A stretch of DNA of 64,000 bases. Origin: Leptoclinus maculatus (taxonomy: Eukaryota; Chordata; Actinopteri; Perciformes; Stichaeidae). A program made the translations under genes and the position numbers. Below, in pieces: positions 51,700 through 62,563 of this stretch; positions within the stretch are counted from its first letter, which is position 1; each line of letters opens with the position of its first letter. Where the stretch lies: assembly GCA_032191485.1 (NCBI GenBank), contig JAVDOI010000009.1, positions 23,516,343-23,580,342 on the forward strand, given 5' to 3'. The notes beneath the pieces were generated by a model. The model was not told the origin of the DNA. It searched no databases and saw only the letters and a list, made by a program, of their open reading frames with translations.

Positions 51700-51960
51700 T
51701 GTGGATTTGTGTTGGTTGGTCCACCACTTTGGTTCAGGCTGAAATAAATATTGGATGGATTCTGATGAAATTCGGTTCATACATTCATGTCCTCTTAAAG
51801 GAAGAATTATAACGTTGGTGACTTTTCCTCTACCGCCATCATCAGGTCAACATCTAAATGAGTCCAATACTGCAGAACTAACTAAAGTACTCGTTGTACT
51901 TTGTGTTTTTTGCTAATTAAGTAATGTTAGCATGCTAAGGTTAACAGTTAAATTAAACTC
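51700..51960 (+). repeat. Interspersed repeat ('TTAGCATGCTAACATGCTAA' family), copy 2
   Basis: Truncated, diverged copy of the element at 27350-27790: 'ggtccaccactttggttcag', 'tgatgaaattcggttcatac', 'tactgcagaactaacta' and 'atgttagcatgctaagg'. Confidence 0.65.
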
Positions 51961-53820
51961 AACTGTTGTAAACATCTATCACAGTTAACAGAACCACCTT
52001 CTGTCTCAGCTTCAGACTTATTTTCATGATCCATGAATATTGCACTTATTGTTTTGATTAATCATTTGGTCTGTTAAACACCAGAAAAACCGTTTGGCCA
52101 TTACACCAACCTCAACCACACACTGTGTGACACGAAAGGTCTTGTGTTGTCCGACAAAACGTCCCAAACCAAAAAATATCCAATTTACTACAATGAAAGT
52201 AATCAAATTGATTTTATAAAGTATTTTTGTACGATCGACAGTCCAAAATAGACAAAAACCAAAACATATTTCAGTTATTATCATATATAAACGAAGACAA
52301 GCAGAGTTTTTGCTTAATCTTTCGAGTCATTTATGAAATGACTGATCTACAAATGTAATACTTATCACACTAAATATTTATAACACTAACTACGGCGGTG
52401 ACCGTTTCGGGCGATTGCTTGTCCTCATCCAAACATCTTCAATACAATTACAAAACACCAGCGAGGTGTGAAGTCGACCGTTTGTACATCCTTCGAGTTT
52501 CTCCACAACCGTCCTGAGACTCCTTCCACTTTACTTCGACAAATCCTTCAGAGCAACAACAGGAAATGCTGATTGCATGATTTGATCGTGCAAACTAAAA
52601 GACTTTCTTACTCGTGGCCTTTTGTTCACGTCACTATACCGCGGCCATCTTTTACGTTCTTTTAACCCGTGATTTGACACCTTGTGACCCAACGACCAAC
52701 CGACCAATCACACTGACTCCTACGAGCAGCGCGCCGCTAAAGCCTGGATTAGGAAGCAGGACAGTACCTGGACCAGAAACACTCCTCACCGAAGCACCAT
52801 AGCACACACGTGTGTTCAAGCCTCCTCCAGGAGCTTCACATTCTCCACAAAAACAGCCCTTTTTTTTTTTTTTTTTTTTTTTTGCTGCAGGGAAGCTGCA
52901 ACCTTTGTGTCTTTATACGAGTCGTGACCTGCTGAGCCCGATGGAAAAAAAAAACCTTTGTGCTGTTCGAGCACACTGAAACCAGCCAGAGAGAGATCTA
53001 GCAACGCGTGGACGGACTGTGCTGACGCCATTGTTGTGGCCTGCGGGGCTCGATGTTAAATGTACCGAGGGGGGAACATTGTTTGTGTCCACCCCCCCCC
53101 CCTCCCACCCCCTTTAAGCCCTCATCCTGTTTATTATTATCGTCATGTGATTGTCTCCAGTTAAACTTTGTCTTCTCCTCAACAGCTCCTTCTCCTCCAT
53201 GTGACGACCAGCAGCCATCTTCAAAGTCTTCAGGCTGCGTTCAAGTTCAGGATTCTTTGGCTTCTTGTTAACCTCTTCTTCACCTTTTTCACTTTGTTTC
53301 ATTTACTTTTGTTCTGCCTTTCCTTGTTGTTCTTGTCCTGCTCTTTACTGTGCTCTATCATTTTCCTTCAAGAAATCGTCTTCTCTTTCTCTGCAGATCT
53401 CATCTTATGAAGCAGCTTCAGTAACTTACTATAAATCACTCCGTACTGTTTTCACAGCTGTTTTTTCCCCAGAGGTTTGTCTTGTTAGGTTTTCTAATGT
53501 CATCCAAGTCGTTTACCCTACCCAAGCCCACCACCACCACCACCACCTCCTCCTCCTCCTCCTCCTCCTCCACAGCAGACATCTTTGTTGGTGTCTATTA
53601 CTGACCGGTCGCCTACATCTTTAGAGTCAGAGGAAGCGGGTAACTTTGACATTGTCCTCGTCCGTCCGGCCTGTAGCAGCTAACGAGAGGAGCTCACTCT
53701 TAATATCGCCTAACAAACAAGCTGGCCGATCATCATCAGCAACGTCACAAACCTTACATCTGCTTCAGCATCAAAAGGACCATTCATCCCAAAATGTAGT
53801 AATCCAAGTGACAAGTTTAT

Positions 53821-53823
<3 letters not shown>

Positions 53824-53909
<86 letters not shown>
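53824..53909. repeat. (CA)n microsatellite, about 43 copies
   Basis: 86 bp of perfect CA, the longest pure dinucleotide array in the window. Confidence 0.98.
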
Positions 53910-53910
<1 letters not shown>

Positions 53911-54419
53911 CAGAGAGTAGAGGTACTACTAAGTTGTTTCTCAGAGCAAAATTCTCGACGGCGGATCTACAACTCTACGGCACCGACAAACCAAAACACT
54001 TGCCTTAAATACATCAAGAGTCAAAGTTCTCACTCTGAGGCTCTGAAATATATCGAGTGAGTCCCAGTCGATGTTGTCCACATCCATCACCTCCACTCTT
54101 CACCTCAGCACACAACTTAGCAGTCCTCTACCTCCACTCCCCTACCTCCGCACAAGGAACACAACAGAAAGCAGTCCTTACCAATTGACCCCACACATTT
54201 GTTAGGTTATGCCCCCGGCGTCCCTGCAGAGGCACATATATGATCCCCGCTGCAGTTTTTCCCTCTCGCACTAGAAGCTTCAGCCAGGACGCAAAAACAA
54301 ATCTGCTAAATAATAGGAGGCCATGAAGCGGCCGGGTGGGGGTGGGGGGGCCTTTTTAAAAAAGGAGGGTCCACTCAGCACTTCTGACTGCAAAGAGCAA
54401 CGGGTGATCCCAGGACACG

Positions 54420-54520
54420 CAGCCAATCAGGGTGCGGACTGCACCTGTTGCCATGGCGCCCGGCACTGACCGGTATAAAGAGGTGTGTGTGGGGGGGGTG
54501 TGGTGGGGGGGGGGGTGAAG
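54420..54520 (+). promoter_or_regulatory. Orphan promoter-like block (CCAAT + TATA) with G-runs
   Basis: AGCCAATCAGG (CCAAT at 54423-54427) lies about 50 bp upstream of CCGGTATAAAGAGG (TATA at 54474-54480), the canonical spacing. This would start transcription near 54505 on the plus strand. Immediately downstream are runs of 8, 4 and 10 G (54490-54516). No gene is recognised downstream, so it may serve an unrecognised transcript or be chance. Confidence 0.35.
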
Positions 54521-55519
54521 GAAGAGGTTAGCTGAAGTGTCGCTGAGGCAGCAGGACTGTCAGCTGCTGCTTGTTTAACACACCAGTATCCTGAGTTCAC
54601 TAAATATATACATGTTCTCTATGAAGTTCTGCATCCTTTACAAACCCTTTAGAGTACATTTACTCAAGTACTGAACATATAAGTACACTTTTCCTTTACT
54701 TGAGTATGTCCACTTCATGCTACTTTGTACTTCTTCTTCTACTGAACTACTACTTTTACAATGTTGTACTTTTTACTCCACTACAGGTTTTTGATTGATT
54801 AATTCACGTGTTAATTTACAGGTTCAGATTATTACATACTGTACATATTGATACGAAATATAATCAACAATAAATGATGATGTAGTATGATGTGTTCAAA
54901 TAAAACTTTATTGATCTATTGGGGAGAAGTTCACAAACTAGCCAGCAGTATATGAAGTAATTAGATTTAGCTCCACCCTTACCTGAATCAATTATAATCC
55001 AGTAACATTATAGATATTATGTTTAAATCGGCCATTCTGCAGAGTGAGTACTTTTCATTTTAGAACTTTAAGTGTATTTTGATGTTCATACTTTTAAGCA
55101 TTTTACTAAAACTAAATTTTTTTATTTCTTCACTATATTACTATTTTTACTGAAATACAAGATCGGAGTACTTCTTCTACCTCTGTTCAATTCTATCCAC
55201 TGTTAAAATGAACTTAAGATATGAATCTTGTGAAGTCTGCTTTTATTATCTATATAATTGCTATTTTATACTTGAATATAAAATCCAACTTTTCATCAAT
55301 ACAACTCAATTCTGAATCCACATCAGCAGGAGGAACATCTCAGTCTGGACAATGAAAGGTCCTAAAATATGTTGAGCTTCATTATATTTATTCATTAGTT
55401 TGAAACGTTATGTATAAATGTTCCATCATAAGCTTAGCACTTCCAAAAGTAACTTTTTCTATTTAGTTAGATCAAATTTTGCAGGTGTCATGCTATACAA
55501 TTACTCTTTTCGACATACT

Positions 55520-56230
55520 GTATTATGACTTATTTTGACTTCTCACCTCATATTATTCTTTTTTGACATACTGTACTACTTTGTTTTATACCTTTTTCAA
55601 AATAATATACTTTTTTCAACATACTAAACAATGACGTTTTTATGACTTTTTCGACATACTATACTATGACTTATATTTACATTTTTTCGACATGCTATAC
55701 TACGACTTTTTTATGACTTTTTTCGACATACTAGACTGACTTATATTTTGATTAATTTGACTATAACATTTTTATGACTTTTTGGACATATACTATGACT
55801 TATATTTCGATTTTTTTCGGGCTGCTCAATAAAAAGCTTGAAAACTATAGAACTCTGTCTCATGAGGGAATCCTTGAATGCAGTTTGCAACATTACCGTA
55901 CAATAATTCTTTGACATACAATAATATGACTATTGTCGAGAAACTTTACTATCATTTTTATGGCTTTTTGGACACACTATACTATGACTTTTTATGACTT
56001 TTTCAATATACTATACTATGACTTATATTTAGATTTTTTCGACATGCTATACTATGACTTTTTTCGACAAACCATAATGACTTTTTTCGACATACTAAAC
56101 TATGACTTATATTTTGATTTATTTGACTATGACATTTTCATGACTTTTAAGACATACTATACTAGGAATTGTTAGGAATTTTTCAACATACTATACTATG
56201 ACTTATATTTCTTTTTGGACATACTATACT
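55520..56230 (+). repeat. Degenerate AT-rich tandem repeat ('CGACATACTATACTATGACTT')
   Basis: Words TTTTTCGACATACTATAC and TATGACTTATATTT recur at least 12 times in units of about 30-60 bp with heavy drift. It looks like an old satellite block; interrupted around 55815-55920 by unrelated DNA. Confidence 0.88.
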
Positions 56231-56450
56231 TTCTGTAAAAGGCCATCAGCTTTCTTTTTGAAAGATTCGTTGTGTTGTACATTTAAATGATTTATGATTC
56301 TTATTACCTTTTCTTGCGATCATTAAATGGATGGTGATGAAGTCTGAAGTCTAATAAGATACAAGCTGCAGCTGACTGCAATGTCTGTGACTGCTCTGTA
56401 GAGGGCTCTGTGGCTTCAGGATAAGACAGAGAGATGCAGGAGATTCAGAG

Positions 56451-56500
56451 GAGGAGGAGGAGGAGGAGGAGGAGGAGGAGGAGGAGGAGGAGGAGGAGTG
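56451..56500. repeat. (GGA)n microsatellite
   Basis: About 16 GGA triplets. A second purine-rich block, (GGGA/GGAA)n, follows at 56635-56682. Confidence 0.95.
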
Positions 56501-56819
56501 ATGAGGCTGTGCAGGCATGTTTAGTGTCAGACTGAGAGGTTCACCCTGATGTTTGTTCGCTGCTGCAGAGATCAACCTGGAGGAAGAAAGGAGGGGGTAG
56601 GAGGGCTGGCACTGCAATGCAGAACATTAAATGAGAGGGAGGGAGGGAGGAAGGGAGGGAGGGAGGAAGGGAGGGAGGGAGCTGCCAGCTCTGCAGAGAG
56701 CAGGTTTTTTTTCCGAGGGGGAGGCTCAGGGATTCCCTGTTGGTTTGGAAGAGATCCAGAAGGAGAAGCAGCGACTCGAGTTCGGAAACAGAAAGACGAG
56801 CAGATTTAAAACAGAGGAG

Positions 56820-59800
56820 ATGAATGAATTAAAATCATGTAGAAATGATTTGATAGCAACAACCTTGATCTCAATATCATTTTTTTTCCCACTGTATTCA
56901 TTTATTTGTCAGTATCAGTGTAATTGGACACAGAAAGGTAATAAATCAGACAGACAGGTGCAACAAAATATACAGACAAGAACACAAAACAGTCAGATGT
57001 AACAAACTGGGGTTATGATTTTAATTTTGTGCTTATTTTTAGTTGATTGTATTTGTGGCAGTACTAGATATTTCAAATTGTTGTGTGAGCATGTATGAAC
57101 GTTATACATGTGTAGTTGTGACCAGAAGAATGCACAGGTATGTGAGGAGGACTACAATAATAGTGATCAAACAATAGTACTAATATCATCTGAATATTCT
57201 CGTTGATGTAAGTGAACGAGGAGTTCTGATGAAGAAAAATCATGATTGTATTACAGATTTATTTTCAAAATAATCCGTACTCACTGAATGATGCTGGTTT
57301 CTGATTGGCTGGCAGGTCGACGTTTAAAAGTAGTTGAACCAAATCAGAGGTCACGGTACGTTAACCTGCAGCTAACCGTAGCAACAGCCCTGATTACTCA
57401 ACTGACTATCTCACCTCTACAAATCTGAACTTTTATCCAGTAATTAAGTGCAACTTTTCTATAAACAAAACACATGGACCTCTAATAAAACATCATGAAC
57501 TATTATTAATTAAACTGCCCAAAAGTATTCAGAGTAGAGTAAGTCTTAGCTCTAACAAGCGTGCCGAGTGTATTTCCTTCCTTATAAAACATTTGCAAAG
57601 ACAGCTTTTAAATATTTTGAATCCTATATATAAATAAGATTTGCATCCCCCGTTCACAAAATACAAACAAGACGGGGACCCACTCCTAAAATCACGTCCG
57701 GTGGGTGGGTGGGATTTGTTGGTGGATGGGTCAATTAAACACAGGACTTCACCCCCAGGAGACCGCTATTTGTACCCCGTAAGAAACCCAAAGTAGTATT
57801 GTTTTACACAACGTGACTAAACAAACGTGTGTTATTTAGGTATGAGGAATTTGTGCTTTTATCATTCAAAGAGAGCAGTTTGTTCATTTTTGTTGCTTTA
57901 AAACCGATTGATTTGACGTCTAAATGAGCAGTCACAGTTCTTTTATAACAGACGTTAAATTAAACGGTACAAAGAGAACAGAGTACAAAGTATGAAATCA
58001 TTTATTGTTGACATTTGATGTCATTTTCTTAGAAATACTCTTTGTGCTAATACAGTTTTCATTCCTGTCAATAAGTGAAGAACAGAAGTGAGATTATATA
58101 CTGTATCTGTGTTACTATAAGTTTCCCCTCAAGCGTTTCCTCCAAGCTGCGAGTTTCCAGATCGGTGCACATGTGACATTGATGAAGACGTTGTACCATT
58201 TTAACATTGAGGCGCTCTTCATGCACAGACTGCTTCCATTACATACATGTGACCCACAGCTAAAGGTATTAAAGTTTAAAGAGAACGAAACCTCCTTACT
58301 CCAAGAAATTTAAGTAGCAAAGGCAAAGTCAGCTCTTTCTTTAATAATAAAAAAAAAAAAGTTTCAGACAGCAGCGTCATGCAGAGACGGCCAAAGTGCA
58401 TCAGTGCCGATACCAGCGGTGCTCATGGGACAGCGTGAGATACACACAGTACCACAAACAACATAGTCTCTCAGTACAAGTAGCATACATAGCAATAATT
58501 GCATATTAGGACACTATTATAATCACACCTACACAGGATAGATGAGGTACCAACGTCAAGACAAAAGTACAACTTCTTTCTTCTCAGGTGATGACATAAT
58601 GACAAGGTTACATTTCCTCTTTGTAGCAATACAACCTCAGATTGTAGATACGGTTACTTTTAGTTTATTACTATGTTTGCAGATGATACTCAACTTAAAG
58701 CTGCATAACTTTATACTTAAAGGGCAAGATACATTTCAAACTGATTGGTCTAAAATCTGAATTGAATGATGTCAGGAATTGTTCAGTCAGTAAAAACCAG
58801 AGCTCAGTGTTGAAGGTGAAGCTTAGAGAATCAGTTAAACTCCAAATAACCACGTTGGTCATCGTTTATGCCACATTTCGGGTGTTAGTTTGGGGAGACG
58901 TAATCACGAGATCATAAATTTGTCCATTCAGACGCACGCAGACACATCGTAGTACGATGACGAAATCTGCAGTTCAACTAACGTCCACTAGATGTAGCTT
59001 AAAGAAAACACTGATTCTAGTAAAGTGCAAAACCTCAATTTCTCTCAGCAAATATGTCTTTTTACACAACTTCAGCTTTCAGTAGATAATCTATTCATTT
59101 GTCAGAATGAGTCTGCCATTCAGGAAATATTCAGATTTCGGTATGTTTGTGGGGTGTTTTTACCTTGATTGACAGGTGTCTCAGCCTATCACACTCGGCC
59201 ATGATGGCTGCGGCTCATCTCGTCTCAACTCGACTCTTTTTGACCATAATCTGGATTTTTAGTCTCCAGTTGTAAACCCAAACTCCAGCTTTTCACGTTT
59301 CCTCACAAACCTGCGAGAGACCACAGAGACGACTACAGAAAGGTTTATACAGACTGTGGCGTCATATGGGCGTAACCAGCAGGTGTGCAAGGTGAAGCTA
59401 TCAACCACAAACGAGGAAGTCACAGAAACACAGAAATCTTACTGTTAAAGATTGTGATGTGCCCGAGCCTTCAGATTACACGTCATCACGATGACTGACG
59501 AGGCTCGTTGGATGTAAACCGGGACAGCTGACCAGAGGGCGGAGAGACGAGTAAAGCCAGACATAAAGAAAAGGCTGCATATAAAGTTATTAAGGTTTCC
59601 TTTGCTGGAGGCACAGATGAAGACATGAAGAACTGGCGATGCAAGAAGAGAAAACATACGAGTCTATTGGCTGTCGTGACCTCCAACTAAACAGGACATT
59701 ACGTCTGCTCCGTTACAGTTTGCTCGAGCACAATCGGCCGGCAACCGTCAACAAACGTGTTTGTTGACGTGGGTTGTCGGTACATTTGACAACAAGAGTG

Positions 59801-59950
59801 AACAAATGGTAACAGAATTTCTTCGTCTTTCTACACCCTTCAAACCAAGTAGAACACACTGAGGATGAGTCTGAACTAATTAAACAATATATCTTACACC
59901 CAGCAAAGTCAAATCTTATACTTACACTTGAATTGAAGCATTATCGACTT
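56820..59950. other. Intergenic DNA, possibly distal 3'UTR of the minus-strand kcnh gene
   Basis: AT-rich, without recognisable coding on either strand. The wording near 57580 ('ccttataaaacatttgcaaa') resembles 21285 ('cctcataaaacatttgcaaa'), a likely dispersed repeat. Confidence 0.4.
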
Positions 59951-60179
59951 TACAGCGCTGCCTGCCATTGTCTGTTGAACGTTGACGTCATTACAGCATT
60001 GCATTGTGGGAAATTAATGCCGCCGTAGTGTCCAGTATTTGTACACTGACATATTTTTCTAGAAATAGTTTGCAATTTGTGCAATATTGTCTTCATGCTA
60101 AGGTTTCGGACATGTTGACTGTTTTAGCGTACTAAATAGCATGTTAGCATGGAATTTTGGACGCAACCTAATTGTTTTT

Positions 60180-60560
60180 CTGCCCCCTAGTGGTCAAATA
60201 TAATTTAACGCAGCTTCAATTCGACGAGATTGTGAGCATGTCGGTTGCCTCTAAACGGCCCTCAACATGGCGACAGAGCAAACAGTGTTTAATTCAGAGG
60301 TAACCGGAGGGTGGGTGCTACGCTTCCACAACGGCGTTATCAGCTGTAACCTCCGTATCAGAGCGGTGCAGAGCGCCGGCCGTGAGCTAAACAATGGGGA
60401 ACGCTCACGTGCACGAACATGCACTAAAAGCACGTGCAGCCATGTGTCAACAAAGCAAGGAGAAGCTCGGATAACAACAAACACAGAGGGAGAGTGACTT
60501 CAGCCTCTGCTCAGGTAGATATTACTCCACTGTATCTTTACAAAGCAAATAGCTGTTTGC
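60180..60560. repeat. Probable interspersed repeat
   Basis: GC-richer block with 'gccccctagtggtcaaatat', 'gggtgctacgcttccacaac' and 'ggtagatattactccactgt' that reads like a dispersed fish element rather than a gene. Open frames on both strands (about 76 codons each) are not convincing. Confidence 0.4.
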
Positions 60561-61720
60561 TGCTATATAAATCTTCAGAATCTTTAAATTAAATGTTAAA
60601 AAAAACCGAACAGAGGACAGGCTGCAGCTGTTCAGATGAGGGTCACGAGACTGAGGAGGGAAGCCGAGTTAGCTCCGTCACTGAATGTTTATGTTCAGTG
60701 TGAGCCGGCCGATTGAGCCGTACAGTGCGAGTATAAAAGTGCCACAAAACCCTGTGAGCTCCATTCAGAGCTGATCAACATGGAAACATGCACACATTGA
60801 TTTTTTTTTTAAATAAAAAAAACCCAAACATCCAGACTAATGCCCAGCTCTGTGCGGGAATCAAACATCGGACACATTCAGGGCCTCATTGTCACCGTGA
60901 TGCATCAAATCTTTCACATTCATTCTGGATAAAAAAACACTATACCGATCCCAAAAACGACTTCTTGCTGAAATCTGTACACACAGTGTTTATAGTCTGC
61001 ATGAAGGGGGGGGGGACATTCTTTTCTTTAAGAAATCCCATCGAACCGAATCACCAAACCAAACCATTGAACACCAGCTGAACGCCTGATCCACAATGAA
61101 CCTTTAACGACTTCACATTGCTTTGATATGACATCATGCAGCGGTTCATTCTCAAACAGCTCCATCAGTAAAAAAATACGTGAAGTAGTAACATCATGGA
61201 CGCCATGATTTTTTTTGTCAGTTTTCAAGATTCGGAATCAATCTGTTCACTTCAGTCACAGAGATCAATAACAACCCCTCTCTTTTTGAAGTGTGTTAAC
61301 CTTCTTTTGATTGATTCTGGTTGATTGGTTCTGAACAGCTAAACAGACTTTGTGGACCACACCTCATGAGATGGGTCAAAGCCACCAAACGAACCTTTGG
61401 AAGCGAGTTCCTTTATCACAGTGTTCAAAACAACAACGTTAAAGCCATGTCTTATTATTGCCAAAATTATGTGAAGGTCTAAACCCTCTTGAGGACCAAA
61501 GGTGCCATCATGACTGTCATGACTCTTTCTACAGTCTGTGATCAAAGTAAAAAATCAGCCTCAGTGCTGCATCATTTCAGTCTGTAACGTCTTGCAGAGC
61601 GATGCTACCGACGTTACAAAGTGCTTTTGCGTGATATCGTCGTCAACCGAAGCTTCACTCTACAGTCAGCAGCTCGTCTGGCATCTGGAGGCTCAACAGG
61701 CTCCGGTTTGATTCCCGAGT

Positions 61721-62563
61721 TTAGGAGAAGCTGTTTTTATCGGAATCGGGGGAAGGAGGCCGCGAGATCTCAAAGAAGGAGCCCGACGACTTCCTGGATT
61801 TGAGAAGTCGCAGCATCTCAGCCAGCTGAGACTCCAGCGCTGCCATGCGACTGTCCAAAGATCGGATGTCTCCTCTCAACTCCTGCTTCAGCTCCAGGAA
61901 AGAGGCCTGCATGCTCTGCTCCGTTATCGGACAGAAGACCGTCTTCTCGTCCGACTGGACCGGGCTCTGCTCCAGCGGCGTTCTGGCGTCGTCGACGTTG
62001 TCCAAGCGGAGGTCGCTCTTTGTGATGCCACTGTCACAGGAGTCTGTTTTCTTGAGGGACATCTCGTCCTGAGGCTTAGTTCTATCGGGCAGTGTCTCCA
62101 TGGACTCGGCCTTGGAGACGCTGCTCCACGACTCGGCCTTCACGACCGACTCCTTGAATCGTCCCCAGCCTTTAGCTTTGGCCGGCTCTGCAGATTTGCA
62201 GCCGATCAGGTTGCCATTTTGGGTGGCAGGAGCGTGGAGCATGACTCGGCTGGAGGTCTTGGATGAAGAGGTTGCGGTGGTTGAGGTGGTGGGTGTGACT
62301 GGGCTCTCCGTCACCATGACTATACTGGTGGAGGCCAGGATCTTCAGACCTCTGGGCGGCTCCAAGGGATCGACACCTTTCTCCACATCTGTGGCGCTTT
62401 GTATGACCTGCTCAGTGGCGAGCCGGGCCTCCCTCTGCTGCCGGAAACGCTGGAAGAGTCGCCGGACCGGATGATCCGCAGGAAGGTTCAGAGGAGCCTC
62501 ATTCTTACGCTTCAACATCTCCTCTTCCTCACGTTTCACGTCACTGATTTTCCGGAAGACGAT
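61721..62563 (-). CDS. kcnh1: Last coding exon of an EAG-type voltage-gated K+ channel, kcnh1-like (partial gene)
   Basis: Minus strand, acceptor TCTTTTTTACAG, 280 codons, stop TAA at 61721-61723. This is the cytoplasmic tail of an ether-a-go-go (Kv10) channel. IVFRKISDVKREEEE opens the exon. DHPVRRLFQRFRQQREARL is the calmodulin-binding stretch of EAG1. SKAESMETLPDRTK and LKKTDSCDSGITKSDLRLDN follow, then a C-terminal coiled coil used for tetramer assembly (LKQELRGDIRSLDSRMAALE) and FEISRPPSPDSD at the end. SKAESMETLP favours KCNH1 over KCNH5. PAS, membrane and CNBH domains are encoded by exons beyond 64000. Whether it is the direct kcnh1 orthologue or another EAG paralogue is unsettled. Confidence 0.92.
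   Translation of the reverse strand: MVFRKISDVKREEEEMLKRKNEAPLNLPADHPVRRLFQRFRQQREARLATEQVIQSATDVEKGVDPLEPPRGLKILASTSIVMVTESPVTPTTSTTATSSSKTSSRVMLHAPATQNGNLIGCKSAEPAKAKGWGRFKESVVKAESWSSVSKAESMETLPDRTKPQDEMSLKKTDSCDSGITKSDLRLDNVDDARTPLEQSPVQSDEKTVFCPITEQSMQASFLELKQELRGDIRSLDSRMAALESQLAEMLRLLKSRKSSGSFFEISRPPSPDSDKNSFS

Noticed and set aside
52859..52882. T22 run that could mark a retrocopy poly(A) tail on the minus strand
   Set aside because: No upstream intronless coding sequence and no target-site duplication recognised; simple homopolymer.
60251..60497. Overlapping frames of about 76 codons on both strands in a GC-richer block
   Set aside because: Wording looks like a dispersed repeat; no splice sites or family match.
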